NCBI GenBank assembly: GCA_004559845.1
Contig: SFWW01000010.1
Span: forward strand, 1 to 20,008
From: a bacterium
GTDB taxonomy: Bacteria > Bacteroidota > Bacteroidia > Bacteroidales > Muribaculaceae
Direction of reading: 5' to 3'
DNA length: 20,008 nucleotides
Part shown: piece after piece, positions 1-6,291 of the stretch
Position numbering within the stretch: the first letter of the stretch is position 1
How the letters are laid out: the number at the start of each line of letters is the position of its first letter
The notes under the pieces: generated by a model
Databases searched by the model: none
Told to the model about the DNA's origin: nothing
What the model saw: the letters and a program-made list of their open reading frames with translations, nothing else
Program-made: the position numbers and the translations under genes

Positions 1-11
1 GATTTGCTGAG

Positions 12-722
12 TTAGAATTCGAAGCCTAAGCGCAGGTGCATCGATTCATCGCATATAAATGCATTTGATTTTTCGTCGTATTTGTCGTAGCTGATTTCGA
101 GCACTGCAGCAATTCGGCTGTGGCCCAAGCCCAAGCGCAAGCCAAGGGCAGGGCTGAGGTAATAGTTGAGTCGGTCGTCGAAAGGCTTTCCGAATCGGAT
201 GCCAACGTAGGGGGTGAGCTTGTTTTGGGTGAGGCAGCATCTGCCTTCGGCATAGATGGTGCTCAGGTGGTTGAGCTTCTTCCCAACGCCGCTTTCATGA
301 TAGAATTGGTAGCCCACACCGGCAAACCATGTGGGCGAGAATTGATAGCCATGGGTGGTGGAAACGGCGATATCAGATTTGAAAATGCTTTGTGCCAACA
401 CATTGCCGTGGTAGCCTTTTTGAGGACCTTCGCCATTGAAGCCTTTGCCAAAGGAGCTCACAATCACGTGGCGGCGCTTGATTTGACTGATTTCGCTACA
501 CTGATAGGTAACGATATCGCCTTTCAGGTTTTTAATCACTATGGAGTCGCCCGGCGCATTATACACCACGGTGCCCATCACCTTACTGTGGTTTTTTAAA
601 TGCAAAGTCACACCTTTGCCATAATCCTTACCGTGAGCCACGGTATCCACACTCTGTCCATAGGCACTAAAGCCCATCACTGCCAGCAACATAAAAGCCA
701 CAAAATTAAAAAACTTTTTCAT
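12..722 (-). CDS. Small outer-membrane beta-barrel protein with N-terminal small beta domain
   Basis: This is a predicted secreted outer-membrane protein of 236 residues. Residues 1-22 form a signal peptide (MKKFF, a hydrophobic stretch, then a cut after AYG). Residues 35-80 form a short beta-rich segment with the pattern 'LHLKNHSKVMGTVVYNAPGD' followed by an isoleucine/valine-rich strand pair, like the small SH3/Lsm-like segments placed before barrels in other Bacteroidota proteins. From about residue 110 to the end, alternating aromatic and hydrophobic residues give roughly eight short amphipathic strands. The chain ends in Phe (LGFEF), the usual C-terminal signal for insertion by BamA. The ATG at 722 is the only good start and sits directly before the signal peptide. 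The neighbouring HAD gene lies 107 bp upstream on the same strand. The function is unknown; an eight-stranded barrel is inferred from the pattern only. Confidence 0.75.
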   Translation of the reverse strand: MKKFFNFVAFMLLAVMGFSAYGQSVDTVAHGKDYGKGVTLHLKNHSKVMGTVVYNAPGDSIVIKNLKGDIVTYQCSEISQIKRRHVIVSSFGKGFNGEGPQKGYHGNVLAQSIFKSDIAVSTTHGYQFSPTWFAGVGYQFYHESGVGKKLNHLSTIYAEGRCCLTQNKLTPYVGIRFGKPFDDRLNYYLSPALGLRLGLGHSRIAAVLEISYDKYDEKSNAFICDESMHLRLGFEF

Positions 723-793
723 CGCTATAATATATTTATATAGTTCGTTAAAAAATAGCCAAGCCTAAGCGGCTCTGGCAGTAAATAAACATA

Positions 794-818
794 CAAAATT
801 ACACTTTTGTGTAATTTG
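794..818 (-). terminator. Hairpin after the HAD phosphatase gene
   Basis: A 9-bp perfect inverted repeat (796-804 with 809-817) around a four-base loop lies 12 bp past the stop of the HAD phosphatase gene. On the minus strand it is followed by a T-rich but not uniform tract, so it is a plausible but weak intrinsic terminator. The same bases 794-801 read TAATTTTG on the minus strand, which fits a -7 box (TAnnTTTG) for the downstream outer-membrane protein gene. No TTTG stands at the right distance, so the promoter reading is weaker. Confidence 0.4.
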
Positions 819-829
819 GGGTGGTTTTT

Positions 830-1498
830 TTATTCGATGGGGATGCCGTTTTCTACGATGGGTATGATTTCGGCGGGGCTGCTCACGATGGCGTTGGCGT
901 GGTATTCGTTGAGTTCTTTCACGGGTCGGAATCCCCAGCTCACGCCCACGGAGTCGACGCATGCTCGGCGAGCCGTTTCCATATCCACTCCGGAGTCGCC
1001 CACATAGAGGGTATCGGCTTTTTCCACGTGTGCTTGTGCGAGCACGGAGAACACCACGGATGGGTCGGGTTTCACTTTTACGCCCTCTTTTTGTCCCTCG
1101 ATGGCTGCGAATGGAATGTTGGGGAATGCTTGAGCAATGAGGCGCTGCACAGCTTCGTGGTATTTATTGCTTGCCACAGCGAGTTTCACTCCACGGTCGC
1201 GCAAGTCTTCGAGTAGCTCCACGATGCCGGGATAGGGTTTGGTGTAGTCGGCGAGGTGGTCGTTGTAGTAGGTTTTAAAATCCGCCAAGAGCGTTTCCAC
1301 CATTTGTGCAGAGCGGCTGTTTTCGGGGAGCACGCGCTCCATGAGTTTGCGCACGCCGTTGCCCACGAAAAAGGGATACGATGCGATGCTGTGGGTGGGG
1401 AAATCGTTTTTAAGCAGTGCGTGGTTGGCAGCTTGCCCAAGGTCGTCGATGGTGTTGAGCAGAGTGCCATCGAGGTCGAATATTACTAATTTTTTCAT
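830..1498 (-). CDS. HAD-superfamily hydrolase, phosphoglycolate phosphatase-like
   Basis: This is a soluble phosphatase of HAD subfamily IA, 222 residues long, the usual length for Gph/PGP-type enzymes. Motif I is FDLDGTLLNT with nucleophile Asp8 and acid/base Asp10. Motif II is the Ser110 in AVASNK. Motif III is Lys143 in VKPDP. Motif IV is GDSGVD with Asp168 and Asp172. Residues about 16-80 form the helical cap typical of this subgroup. Family members remove phosphate from small molecules such as 2-phosphoglycolate; the true substrate cannot be read from the sequence. It starts 33 bp after the tamL stop, with no clear promoter between, so it is probably co-transcribed with tamL. Whether it works with TamL or merely shares its transcript is unknown. 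Confidence 0.9.
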   Translation of the reverse strand: MKKLVIFDLDGTLLNTIDDLGQAANHALLKNDFPTHSIASYPFFVGNGVRKLMERVLPENSRSAQMVETLLADFKTYYNDHLADYTKPYPGIVELLEDLRDRGVKLAVASNKYHEAVQRLIAQAFPNIPFAAIEGQKEGVKVKPDPSVVFSVLAQAHVEKADTLYVGDSGVDMETARRACVDSVGVSWGFRPVKELNEYHANAIVSSPAEIIPIVENGIPIE

Positions 1499-1531
1499 CG
1501 TTGCAAAGAAATATGTATTTGAGTTGCTTAC

Positions 1532-3883
1532 TTAGAACGGGTAGCCCACGGAGAAGTGGAATTCGCTGTCGCGCTTAAAGTTGGGGCTAAACAGAGGCCA
1601 GTGTTCTTGTCCGGAAGCGGGGTTGTGTGCCTTTATACCCATATCGAGGCGCACGAGGAAATAGGTGAAATTCATGCGAAGTCCCAATCCATAGGCGAGG
1701 GCGATTTGCTCGTAGAATTTGTTGAAGCGGAACACCCCACCCGGCTGGTCGGCATAGTTGCGGATGGTCCAAATGTTGCCGGCATCCACGAAAGCGGCGC
1801 CTTCGAGCACCCAGAAGAGCTTGGAGCGAAATTCCAAGTTGGCGTCGAATCGGATATCGCCACACTGATAGATGAAACTGTTTTGCGAATTTCGTGTGGC
1901 AAAGCTACCCGGTCCGAGCGTGCGCACGCCCCACCCTCTCACACTGTTGGCGCCACCGGCGTAGAACCGCTTTTCGAAAGGCACCACCGAGGAGTTGCCG
2001 TAGGGCACTGCCACCCCAGCTCCCACGTGCATCGCAATGGAGGCGCGGTCGTTGAAATTGTGGGTGTAGGCATAGTCGGCTTGCAATTTCACGTATTGCG
2101 AATATCGGATGCCGAGCACCTTGTAGCTTTCATCGTTCTCTTTATGCTGTCTGAAGAGCTTAGAGAAGCCATAGAGCAGATTGCCGGCGGTTTCGATGGA
2201 TGCTCTAATGGTGTAAATGTCTTGCTGCATCGCCTTGCTTAGGGGCGAAATGTCGCGCTTATTGGTGTGATAGAAGCTATAGCCCATGCGCATAATCAGG
2301 TGGTCTTCGTAGGAATAGCGCAGGAGCGGATTGCTGATGCTGTCCAAGAAATTCGACTTGCTTTTGGGGAGCGACACAAAGTTCACATCGAGGATGTTGA
2401 AAGTGTGGTACGTTTGGTTTTGGCGTTCGCTCCAAGCATATTTCCATCCTGCGCCGGCAATGATGCGGGTGTATTCGGGTCGAGCCTGGTAGCTAAACGA
2501 AGTGGTGAGCTCGGTGGTGGCTTGAATGCGCTGCTTAAAGCTGCGTTTCAAAAACGGCGCTTTAAATTTGGGGTACATAATGCCCACCTCGCCCGAATAT
2601 TCCGAGTAGTTGTCGTTGATGAGTCCGCCCACATCTCCGGAGATGCTTTCGTAGCGCACATTAAATTTGGCATTGAGCACTTCCGAGCCGTGAAACACAT
2701 TGCGGTGCTGATAGTTGACCCCGGCGCCAAAGCCCAAGTCGCCTTCGCTGTTGGTGCCCTCGAGCGAGAACGAAATGCTCTTCGACTTATCGCGCTGTAG
2801 CAGGATGTAGGTGTCGAGATACATTTTTCCATCGATTTCGCCCACCGGCACGGCGGTGATGTTTACAAACTTAAGGATGCCAAAGCGTCCCAGTGCTTTG
2901 TAGGTTTTGGTCACGGCAGCGGCATTGTAGGGTTCGCCGGGCGTGATGTAGCAGCACTCGTGAAGGGGCGAAAAGTTTAAGTATTTTTCGCCATCGTTGA
3001 GAATGAAATGAATGCCACCGTATTCGCATTGCAAGCCTTTATAGTTGCCATCTTGCATCGTCACCGGGTCGTAGTTCATCACATAGGTAACCGAGCGCAC
3101 GTAGAATGGGCGGTGATTCGTGTATTCCGGGATTTTCACCAAAGGGCGCGGCGGTCGAATATTGAGCGTGAGGTCCACCTCGCGGGAGCCGGCTGCCGTG
3201 TCGGCTAAAAAGGTGATATACTCCTTATTGAACGCAAAATAGCCCTGATTGCGCAGATTTTCGGTGATAAATTCTCGTTCTTTTTCCAGCTGGTTGAGGT
3301 TGAACACCGAATTTTGGCGAATGGGATAGAGTGTGGTGTCGGCGAGGATGATGCGTCGGAGCGAATCGTCGGCAATGTCGTATGCCACATTGCGCAGATA
3401 GTAGGGCTGATTGAGGCGAATGTTGTAGGTCACCTTCACCTTTTTGCTTTTCTCGTTGGTCAGCACATCGCTCGTAACGGAATTATTCAGATATCCCTTA
3501 TTGGTGAGCGCCGTTGAGAGCTGGGAAATGCTGGCAGTGGTGAGCGTGGAATCGTACACCACCGGCGGGGTTCCCACCCGCTGAATCCACTTGTTGAACC
3601 ACTTCGTGGAGTCCTTGCCGGAAATATTGTAGAATGCCAATTGCAATTTCAAGCCGCCGAGCACCTTATGGTTTTCGGTTTGTCGCAGATAGGTAACCAA
3701 GTCGTAGGTGCTCACCTCGGCATTTTCGTTTTCCTTATCAAGAATGCGAAGGCTCACATCGTCGAGCAAATACTGCCCCTGTGGCACATGCTTGGTGGAG
3801 CTACACGATGGCAGCATCGCCAATAAAGCAATCGCCACAATGCACAGGATGATATTTTTGATAGAATAAGTATGCAAAACCAT
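1532..3883 (-). CDS. tamL: Translocation and assembly module lipoprotein TamL (BamA/TamA-like)
   Basis: This is an outer-membrane Omp85-family protein of 783 residues. It begins with a lipoprotein signal peptide whose lipobox LPSC puts the lipidated cysteine at 27; this lipid anchor distinguishes the Bacteroidota TamL from proteobacterial TamA. Residues 40-320 are POTRA-like repeats; one helix-strand repeat is visible around 'NKGYLNNSVTSDV' and another around 'NLRNQGYFAFNKEY'. From about residue 370 the sequence becomes a 16-strand-type barrel rich in aromatic alternation. The hallmark loop-6 motif appears as AGGANSVRGW (VRGF/W in the family), and the chain ends FSVGYPF with terminal Phe. TamL is known to partner with TamB in assembling outer-membrane components; no TamB is in this window. 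It has a good promoter and a short leader of about 14 nt, and it likely carries the HAD gene with it. Confidence 0.92.
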   Translation of the reverse strand: MVLHTYSIKNIILCIVAIALLAMLPSCSSTKHVPQGQYLLDDVSLRILDKENENAEVSTYDLVTYLRQTENHKVLGGLKLQLAFYNISGKDSTKWFNKWIQRVGTPPVVYDSTLTTASISQLSTALTNKGYLNNSVTSDVLTNEKSKKVKVTYNIRLNQPYYLRNVAYDIADDSLRRIILADTTLYPIRQNSVFNLNQLEKEREFITENLRNQGYFAFNKEYITFLADTAAGSREVDLTLNIRPPRPLVKIPEYTNHRPFYVRSVTYVMNYDPVTMQDGNYKGLQCEYGGIHFILNDGEKYLNFSPLHECCYITPGEPYNAAAVTKTYKALGRFGILKFVNITAVPVGEIDGKMYLDTYILLQRDKSKSISFSLEGTNSEGDLGFGAGVNYQHRNVFHGSEVLNAKFNVRYESISGDVGGLINDNYSEYSGEVGIMYPKFKAPFLKRSFKQRIQATTELTTSFSYQARPEYTRIIAGAGWKYAWSERQNQTYHTFNILDVNFVSLPKSKSNFLDSISNPLLRYSYEDHLIMRMGYSFYHTNKRDISPLSKAMQQDIYTIRASIETAGNLLYGFSKLFRQHKENDESYKVLGIRYSQYVKLQADYAYTHNFNDRASIAMHVGAGVAVPYGNSSVVPFEKRFYAGGANSVRGWGVRTLGPGSFATRNSQNSFIYQCGDIRFDANLEFRSKLFWVLEGAAFVDAGNIWTIRNYADQPGGVFRFNKFYEQIALAYGLGLRMNFTYFLVRLDMGIKAHNPASGQEHWPLFSPNFKRDSEFHFSVGYPF

Positions 3884-3902
3884 TATACCTTTTTTGTAGA
3901 TG

Positions 3903-3933
3903 CAAAGTTACAGCCTTTCAGGCTATCCACAAA
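3903..3933 (-). promoter_or_regulatory. Bacteroidetes-type promoter of tamL
   Basis: On the minus strand the -33 element TTTG (3933-3930) is followed by 19 bp and then the -7 element TAACTTTG (3910-3903). This matches the TTTG-(19 to 21)-TAnnTTTG pattern used by the Bacteroidetes primary sigma factor. The predicted start of transcription is near 3897, giving a leader of about 14 nt before the tamL ATG at 3883. The spacer holds a small inverted repeat (3912-3916 with 3920-3924). Confidence 0.75.
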
Positions 3934-3945
3934 AAAATAAAGGGG

Positions 3946-3963
3946 AAAAAGCCCGACCTCGGC
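3946..3963 (-). terminator. Possible terminator of the PH-domain gene
   Basis: On the minus strand a short GC-rich hairpin (GCCGAGGTCGGGC, 3963-3951, four paired bases with one bulge) is followed at once by TTTTT (3950-3946). It lies about 170 bp after the PH-domain gene and just before the tamL promoter, so it would separate the two units. The stem is short, so confidence is limited. Confidence 0.4.
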
Positions 3964-4005
3964 ACACGCTTACCGGAATAGGTGTGAGGTGTGGCGATGA
4001 TGGCG

Positions 4006-4043
4006 ACGGTGGGAGCGGCGCAATCGTGTTGCATCCCCACCGT
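4006..4043. repeat. Two-step hairpin between the PH gene and tamL
   Basis: An 8-bp perfect inverted repeat (ACGGTGGG at 4006-4013 with CCCACCGT at 4036-4043) encloses a second 4-bp stem (GCAA at 4020-4023 with TTGC at 4029-4032). It is not followed by a T-run on either strand, so it is not a standard terminator. It lies about 87 bp after the PH-domain gene and may shape the 3' end of that mRNA. Confidence 0.5.
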
Positions 4044-4129
4044 TGGGTGGAAATCATCATTGCTTTTCCGTGCATTAACCCATGTGCCGGAGCGCTATTT
4101 CCGCATTTGGATTTGGGCAGGGCGAAAGA

Positions 4130-4627
4130 TTAGTCCTGCGATTGGGCGTGGGTGGCTTTCATGAGAGTGGTGATGGTTTTGCGCACATCGAATGGCTCTT
4201 GAATGTAGTCCACTCGGTGGTTGGTGCCGCCACTACCTACCAGTTCAATAGAGCCGGTGCTAAACATCCGCTGCCAGAGGCTTTGATAGAGATTAACGGT
4301 TTCAATCTTAAAGAGCGGAATCTCGGTCATTTTGATATTGAGGATACCGTCTTTTTGAATGAATCGGTTGGAGGTGATGGCAAAGGTGGTTTTGCTACGA
4401 ATAAAATATCCCCATGCCAAAAATCCACCTCCCAGCACGATGGCAGAGATGCCCAGAATGGTGAACAGCGCTTCGGGACGCGTCAGCCCAATAATGAGCA
4501 TCACTACGCCCAGGAGCGCCAAAAAACCGCCACCAAAGGTGTATTGCCAATTGTAGGTCCAATGTAAGCGACCTTGAAAGATGATTTGTTCGCCATCTTC
4601 GAGCGTCTTTTCAATAAACTTCGACAT
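4130..4627 (-). CDS. PH-domain (bPH2-type) membrane protein
   Basis: This is an inner-membrane protein of 165 residues of the YdbS/YdbT-like bacterial PH type (Pfam bPH_2). It opens with a cytoplasmic stretch (GEQIIFQGRLHW, where 'GE.i...grlH' is typical of the family). Two hydrophobic segments at about 28-49 and 54-75 form a hairpin of transmembrane helices. The PH-like domain follows from about 78: 'FAITSNRFIQKDGILNIKMTEIPLFKIETV', then 'STGSIELVGSGG' and the ending 'IQEPFDVRKTI', all in the family's usual order. The specific function is unknown for most members. The gene stands alone with its own promoter about 20 bp upstream and is followed by hairpins at 4006-4043 and 3946-3963, which points to a single-gene unit. 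Confidence 0.85.
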   Translation of the reverse strand: MSKFIEKTLEDGEQIIFQGRLHWTYNWQYTFGGGFLALLGVVMLIIGLTRPEALFTILGISAIVLGGGFLAWGYFIRSKTTFAITSNRFIQKDGILNIKMTEIPLFKIETVNLYQSLWQRMFSTGSIELVGSGGTNHRVDYIQEPFDVRKTITTLMKATHAQSQD

Positions 4628-4646
4628 ATTCCAATAATTTTTTTCA

Positions 4647-4678
4647 CAAACTTACAGCATAATTTCCTAATGAGCAAA
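4647..4678 (-). promoter_or_regulatory. Bacteroidetes-type promoter of the PH-domain gene
   Basis: On the minus strand TTTG (4678-4675) is separated by 20 bp from TAAGTTTG (4654-4647), an exact fit to TTTG-(19 to 21)-TAnnTTTG. Transcription would start near 4641, leaving a leader of about 14 nt before the ATG at 4627, the same layout as at tamL. Confidence 0.7.
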
Positions 4679-4795
4679 CTTTAATGAAGCATTTTTTTTA
4701 ACGCCAACAAATCTACGACTTTTGAAAATTGGCACAGCCCTTTCATTGATGGCTCCTTTCAATAGCGGGCGATGATTATGTGGCATGCAACGAAG

Positions 4796-4828
4796 AAAAA
4801 GCCGCTTCGCGGAAAAAAAACTGCGCCT
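4796..4828. repeat. Intergenic repeat copy 1: TTC-loop mini-hairpin plus A8 tract
   Basis: The order is AAAAAG, the hairpin CCGC-TTC-GCGG (4802-4812), eight A, then CTGCGCCT. The same layout recurs at 5166-5199 with a different but still paired stem. On the minus strand the hairpin holds GCGAAGC, a very stable mini-hairpin sequence, and is followed by CTTTTT, so it could end a leftward transcript. Confidence 0.6.
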
Positions 4829-4925
4829 GCCGAATGCTTGTCGGGGAGGAGGGGGCGTTGCTTTTTTGGGTGTTTTCCGTAGCCATTAGATGGCGGAGGT
4901 GGGTGGGTGCCGACTTTTCGGCTTT

Positions 4926-4973
4926 GTTCGGATTTGGACCAAAAAGGGGCGGATTTGTGGTCCAAAAGCGAAC
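4926..4973. repeat. Long imperfect inverted repeat
   Basis: The outer arms GTTCG (4926-4930) and CGAAC (4969-4973) and the inner arms TTTGGACCA (4933-4941) and TGGTCCAAA (4958-4966) pair fully. A two-base mismatch lies between the two stems and a 16-base loop sits at the top. Fourteen paired bases make this one of the two longest inverted repeats I found in the window. It abuts the 9-bp tandem array. Confidence 0.7.
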
Positions 4974-5016
4974 ATGAAACACCTGAAACACCCGAAACAC
5001 TTGAAACACCTGAAAC
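4972..5016. repeat. Tandem 9-bp repeat, five units
   Basis: Five consecutive 9-mers follow the consensus AC-(A/C/T)-(T/C)-GAAAC: ACATGAAAC, ACCTGAAAC, ACCCGAAAC, ACTTGAAAC, ACCTGAAAC. Variation is confined to the third and fourth positions. A period of nine keeps any reading frame, so copy number could change without breaking one. Confidence 0.85.
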
Positions 5017-5071
5017 ACTTTGTGTGGTTGCTCGGATTGCTTTTTTGTAAACATTTCAAAGAACTCAGTGG

Positions 5072-5103
5072 CAAAGTTAATGATGGTGTGCACTGAAGGC
5101 AAT
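5072..5103 (-). promoter_or_regulatory. Weak promoter-like site inside the divergent gap
   Basis: On the minus strand an exact -7 box TAACTTTG (5079-5072), identical to that of tamL, is preceded at 20 bp by ATTG (5103-5100), one base off TTTG. Transcription would start near 5066 and run left through the tandem repeat and the long inverted repeat towards the hairpin with CTTTTT at 4812-4796. An ATG at 5054 opens a low-complexity 92-codon frame. No known gene is recognised. Confidence 0.3.
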
Positions 5104-5165
5104 ACCAATAGGGAATGTTGCTTTTTTTGGGTGGGATGGTGGGGTTTTGATGGATGGAAGAGAAC

Positions 5166-5199
5166 AAAAAGTCGGCTTCGCCGAAAAAAAACTGCGCCT
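5166..5199. repeat. Intergenic repeat copy 2: TTC-loop mini-hairpin plus A8 tract
   Basis: The layout matches the copy at 4796-4828: AAAAAG, a hairpin TCGGC-TTC-GCCGA (5172-5184), eight A (shared with the hairpin's last base), then CTGCGCCT. The stem bases differ from copy 1 yet remain paired on both sides. A third, bare mini-hairpin AGGC-TTC-GCCT lies at 5320-5330 without the A tract. Confidence 0.6.
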
Positions 5200-5357
5200 A
5201 TGGCTAAAAATGGCGCATCGTGTGTATCAAGGGGAGCATGTCCCTACCTATGGTGGCTTGCCAAAACCGACCCTCCGAGGCTCATCGCTTTGGCTGCGGC
5301 TTTCTCCAAGCTGCGCTTCAGGCTTCGCCTTTCGCTTGCATGGAGAAATCCACAATA

Positions 5358-5374
5358 CGCCATCTCCGATGGCG
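5358..5374. repeat. Triloop hairpin in the divergent gap
   Basis: CGCCATC (5358-5364) pairs fully with GATGGCG (5368-5374) across a TCC loop. A second small stem, TTGCC (5378-5382) with GGCAA (5389-5393), follows directly. No T-run follows, so the role is unclear. Confidence 0.5.
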
Positions 5375-5474
5375 AGTTTGCCCCTCGCGGCAATTTGATA
5401 AATTCGTGACTTGGGCGGGATGGTGAAGGAATCTGCGAGGAAATTTTTGGTAGCGAGGTTTTCCAGGGATAATT

Positions 5475-5506
5475 TTTGGTGGGGTTGGGAAAAAATTGTA
5501 ATTTTA
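5475..5506 (+). promoter_or_regulatory. Possible promoter of the DJ-1 family gene
   Basis: TTTG (5475-5478) is followed after 20 bp by TAATTTTA (5499-5506), which differs from TAnnTTTG only in its last base. Transcription would begin near 5511, giving a leader of about 80 nt before the ATG at 5593. Confidence 0.35.
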
Positions 5507-5592
5507 TTGCTGAAAGCATATTTAATAACCGGAAAATCGGAGTTGTGGTGGCTTATGCGTTGCTGACTGCGGTTTTCAAAAAAAATTTCAAC

Positions 5593-6153
5593 ATGAACAC
5601 ATCATTTGTATTTTTTGCTGATGGCTTTGAAGAGGTGGAGGCTTTGACCACCGTAGACATTATGCGCCGTGCGGGAATGGAAGTCATCACCGTGAGTATC
5701 AACCCCTCGCTTGAAGCCCGGGGAGCTCATGGCGTGGTGGTGAAAGCTGATGCACTGCTTAGCGACGTGGATTTGAACGATGCTGAATGGCTGATTTGCC
5801 CGGGAGGCATGCCCGGTGCAAGCAACCTTGCCGCCTGCCCTACCCTCACCGATGCATTGGTGGCACAGCATGGCAAAGGCGGAAAAATTGCAGCCATTTG
5901 CGCATCACCATCGGTGATTTTCGGTCCGTTAGGTCTACTTGATGGCAAGCACGCAGTGTGCTATCCGGGAATGGAAAGCGGCATGACGGGTGCTATTGTG
6001 GGCACAGAGCCGGTGGCTGTGGATAACAACATCGTAACGGGCAACGGTCCGGCTGCCGCCGCCGCATTTGCATTAGCCATTGTGGAGGCAAGCAAGGGCG
6101 AAGCAGTGGCACGCCAAGTGGCAGAAGGCATGCTGCTATTTCACTTGATATAA
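5593..6153 (+). CDS. DJ-1/PfpI (ThiJ) family protein
   Basis: This is a cytoplasmic protein of 186 residues, the normal size for DJ-1/YajL proteins. The family's conserved acidic residue is Glu16 in FEEVEALTTVD, and the reactive cysteine is Cys103 in AAICASPSVIFG at the nucleophile elbow. The motif CPGGMPGASNL (69-79) is also typical. Relatives act in oxidative-stress protection, and glyoxalase or deglycase activity has been reported for some; activity here is inferred from family only. The ATG at 5593 matches the family's N-terminus. An upstream in-frame extension from 5476 is rejected because it adds 39 residues with no family counterpart. The gene stands alone, divergent from the PH gene and convergent with the HIT gene. 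Confidence 0.9.
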   Translation: MNTSFVFFADGFEEVEALTTVDIMRRAGMEVITVSINPSLEARGAHGVVVKADALLSDVDLNDAEWLICPGGMPGASNLAACPTLTDALVAQHGKGGKIAAICASPSVIFGPLGLLDGKHAVCYPGMESGMTGAIVGTEPVAVDNNIVTGNGPAAAAAFALAIVEASKGEAVARQVAEGMLLFHLI

Positions 6154-6218
6154 GCATTTTCAATCACCAATGATTTGTAAGCATCCATTCATCGTAATTT
6201 CATGCTAAGCCCCAAAAG

Positions 6219-6253
6219 ATTGCCCTCGCAGCTATGTAAGCTCCGAGGGCAAT
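6219..6253. terminator. Bidirectional hairpin terminator between convergent genes
   Basis: A 10-bp perfect stem (ATTGCCCTCG at 6219-6228 with CGAGGGCAAT at 6244-6253) carries a further 4-bp stem (AGCT at 6230-6233 with 6239-6242) after one mismatch. It sits 65 bp past the DJ-1 stop and 38 bp past the HIT stop, which are convergent. The T content after the stem is modest on both strands (AATTATT on plus, CTTTT on minus), but the position and stem strength support termination in both directions. Confidence 0.75.
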
Positions 6254-6291
6254 TATTAAGTTATGGCGAATAATCAAAAGGATTGTAGCGG

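Larger units (their letters stand above)
4679..5592. other. Long divergent gap rich in hairpins and short repeats, no convincing gene
   Basis: This 0.9-kb stretch separates two divergently read genes. It holds mini-hairpins with a TTC triloop at 4802-4812, 5172-5184 and 5320-5330, a long inverted repeat (4926-4973), five 9-bp tandem units (4972-5016), a triloop hairpin (5358-5374), and duplicated scraps such as GTTGC-T(6 or 7)-GGGTG at 4857-4872 and 5117-5133. Open frames here are low in complexity (for example a run of Val/Cys-Phe-Gln/Arg repeats produced by the tandem units), and none resembles a known protein. It reads as decayed or repeat-built intergenic DNA. A small transcript cannot be ruled out (a minus-strand promoter-like site is at 5072-5103). 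Confidence 0.6.

Noticed and set aside
120..599. Plus-strand open frame of 159 codons
   Set aside because: It lies opposite the outer-membrane barrel gene, has no recognisable domain, and its composition mirrors the complementary coding strand.
1556..2242. Plus-strand open frame of 228 codons
   Set aside because: It is fully inside tamL on the other strand, and tamL has clear motifs, a signal peptide and a promoter.
4776..5054. Minus-strand 92-codon frame in the divergent gap as a protein gene
   Set aside because: The sequence is dominated by the 9-bp tandem array (Val-Phe-Gln/Arg repeats) and low-complexity tail. A promoter-like site exists, so it is listed as a finding and not as a gene.
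5020..5409. Plus-strand open frame of 129 codons in the divergent gap
   Set aside because: It is built across hairpins and repeats, shows no domain or conserved pattern, and has no start context.
5476..5592. Longer N-terminus for the DJ-1 protein
   Set aside because: The extension has no family counterpart, while the ATG at 5593 gives the standard start.
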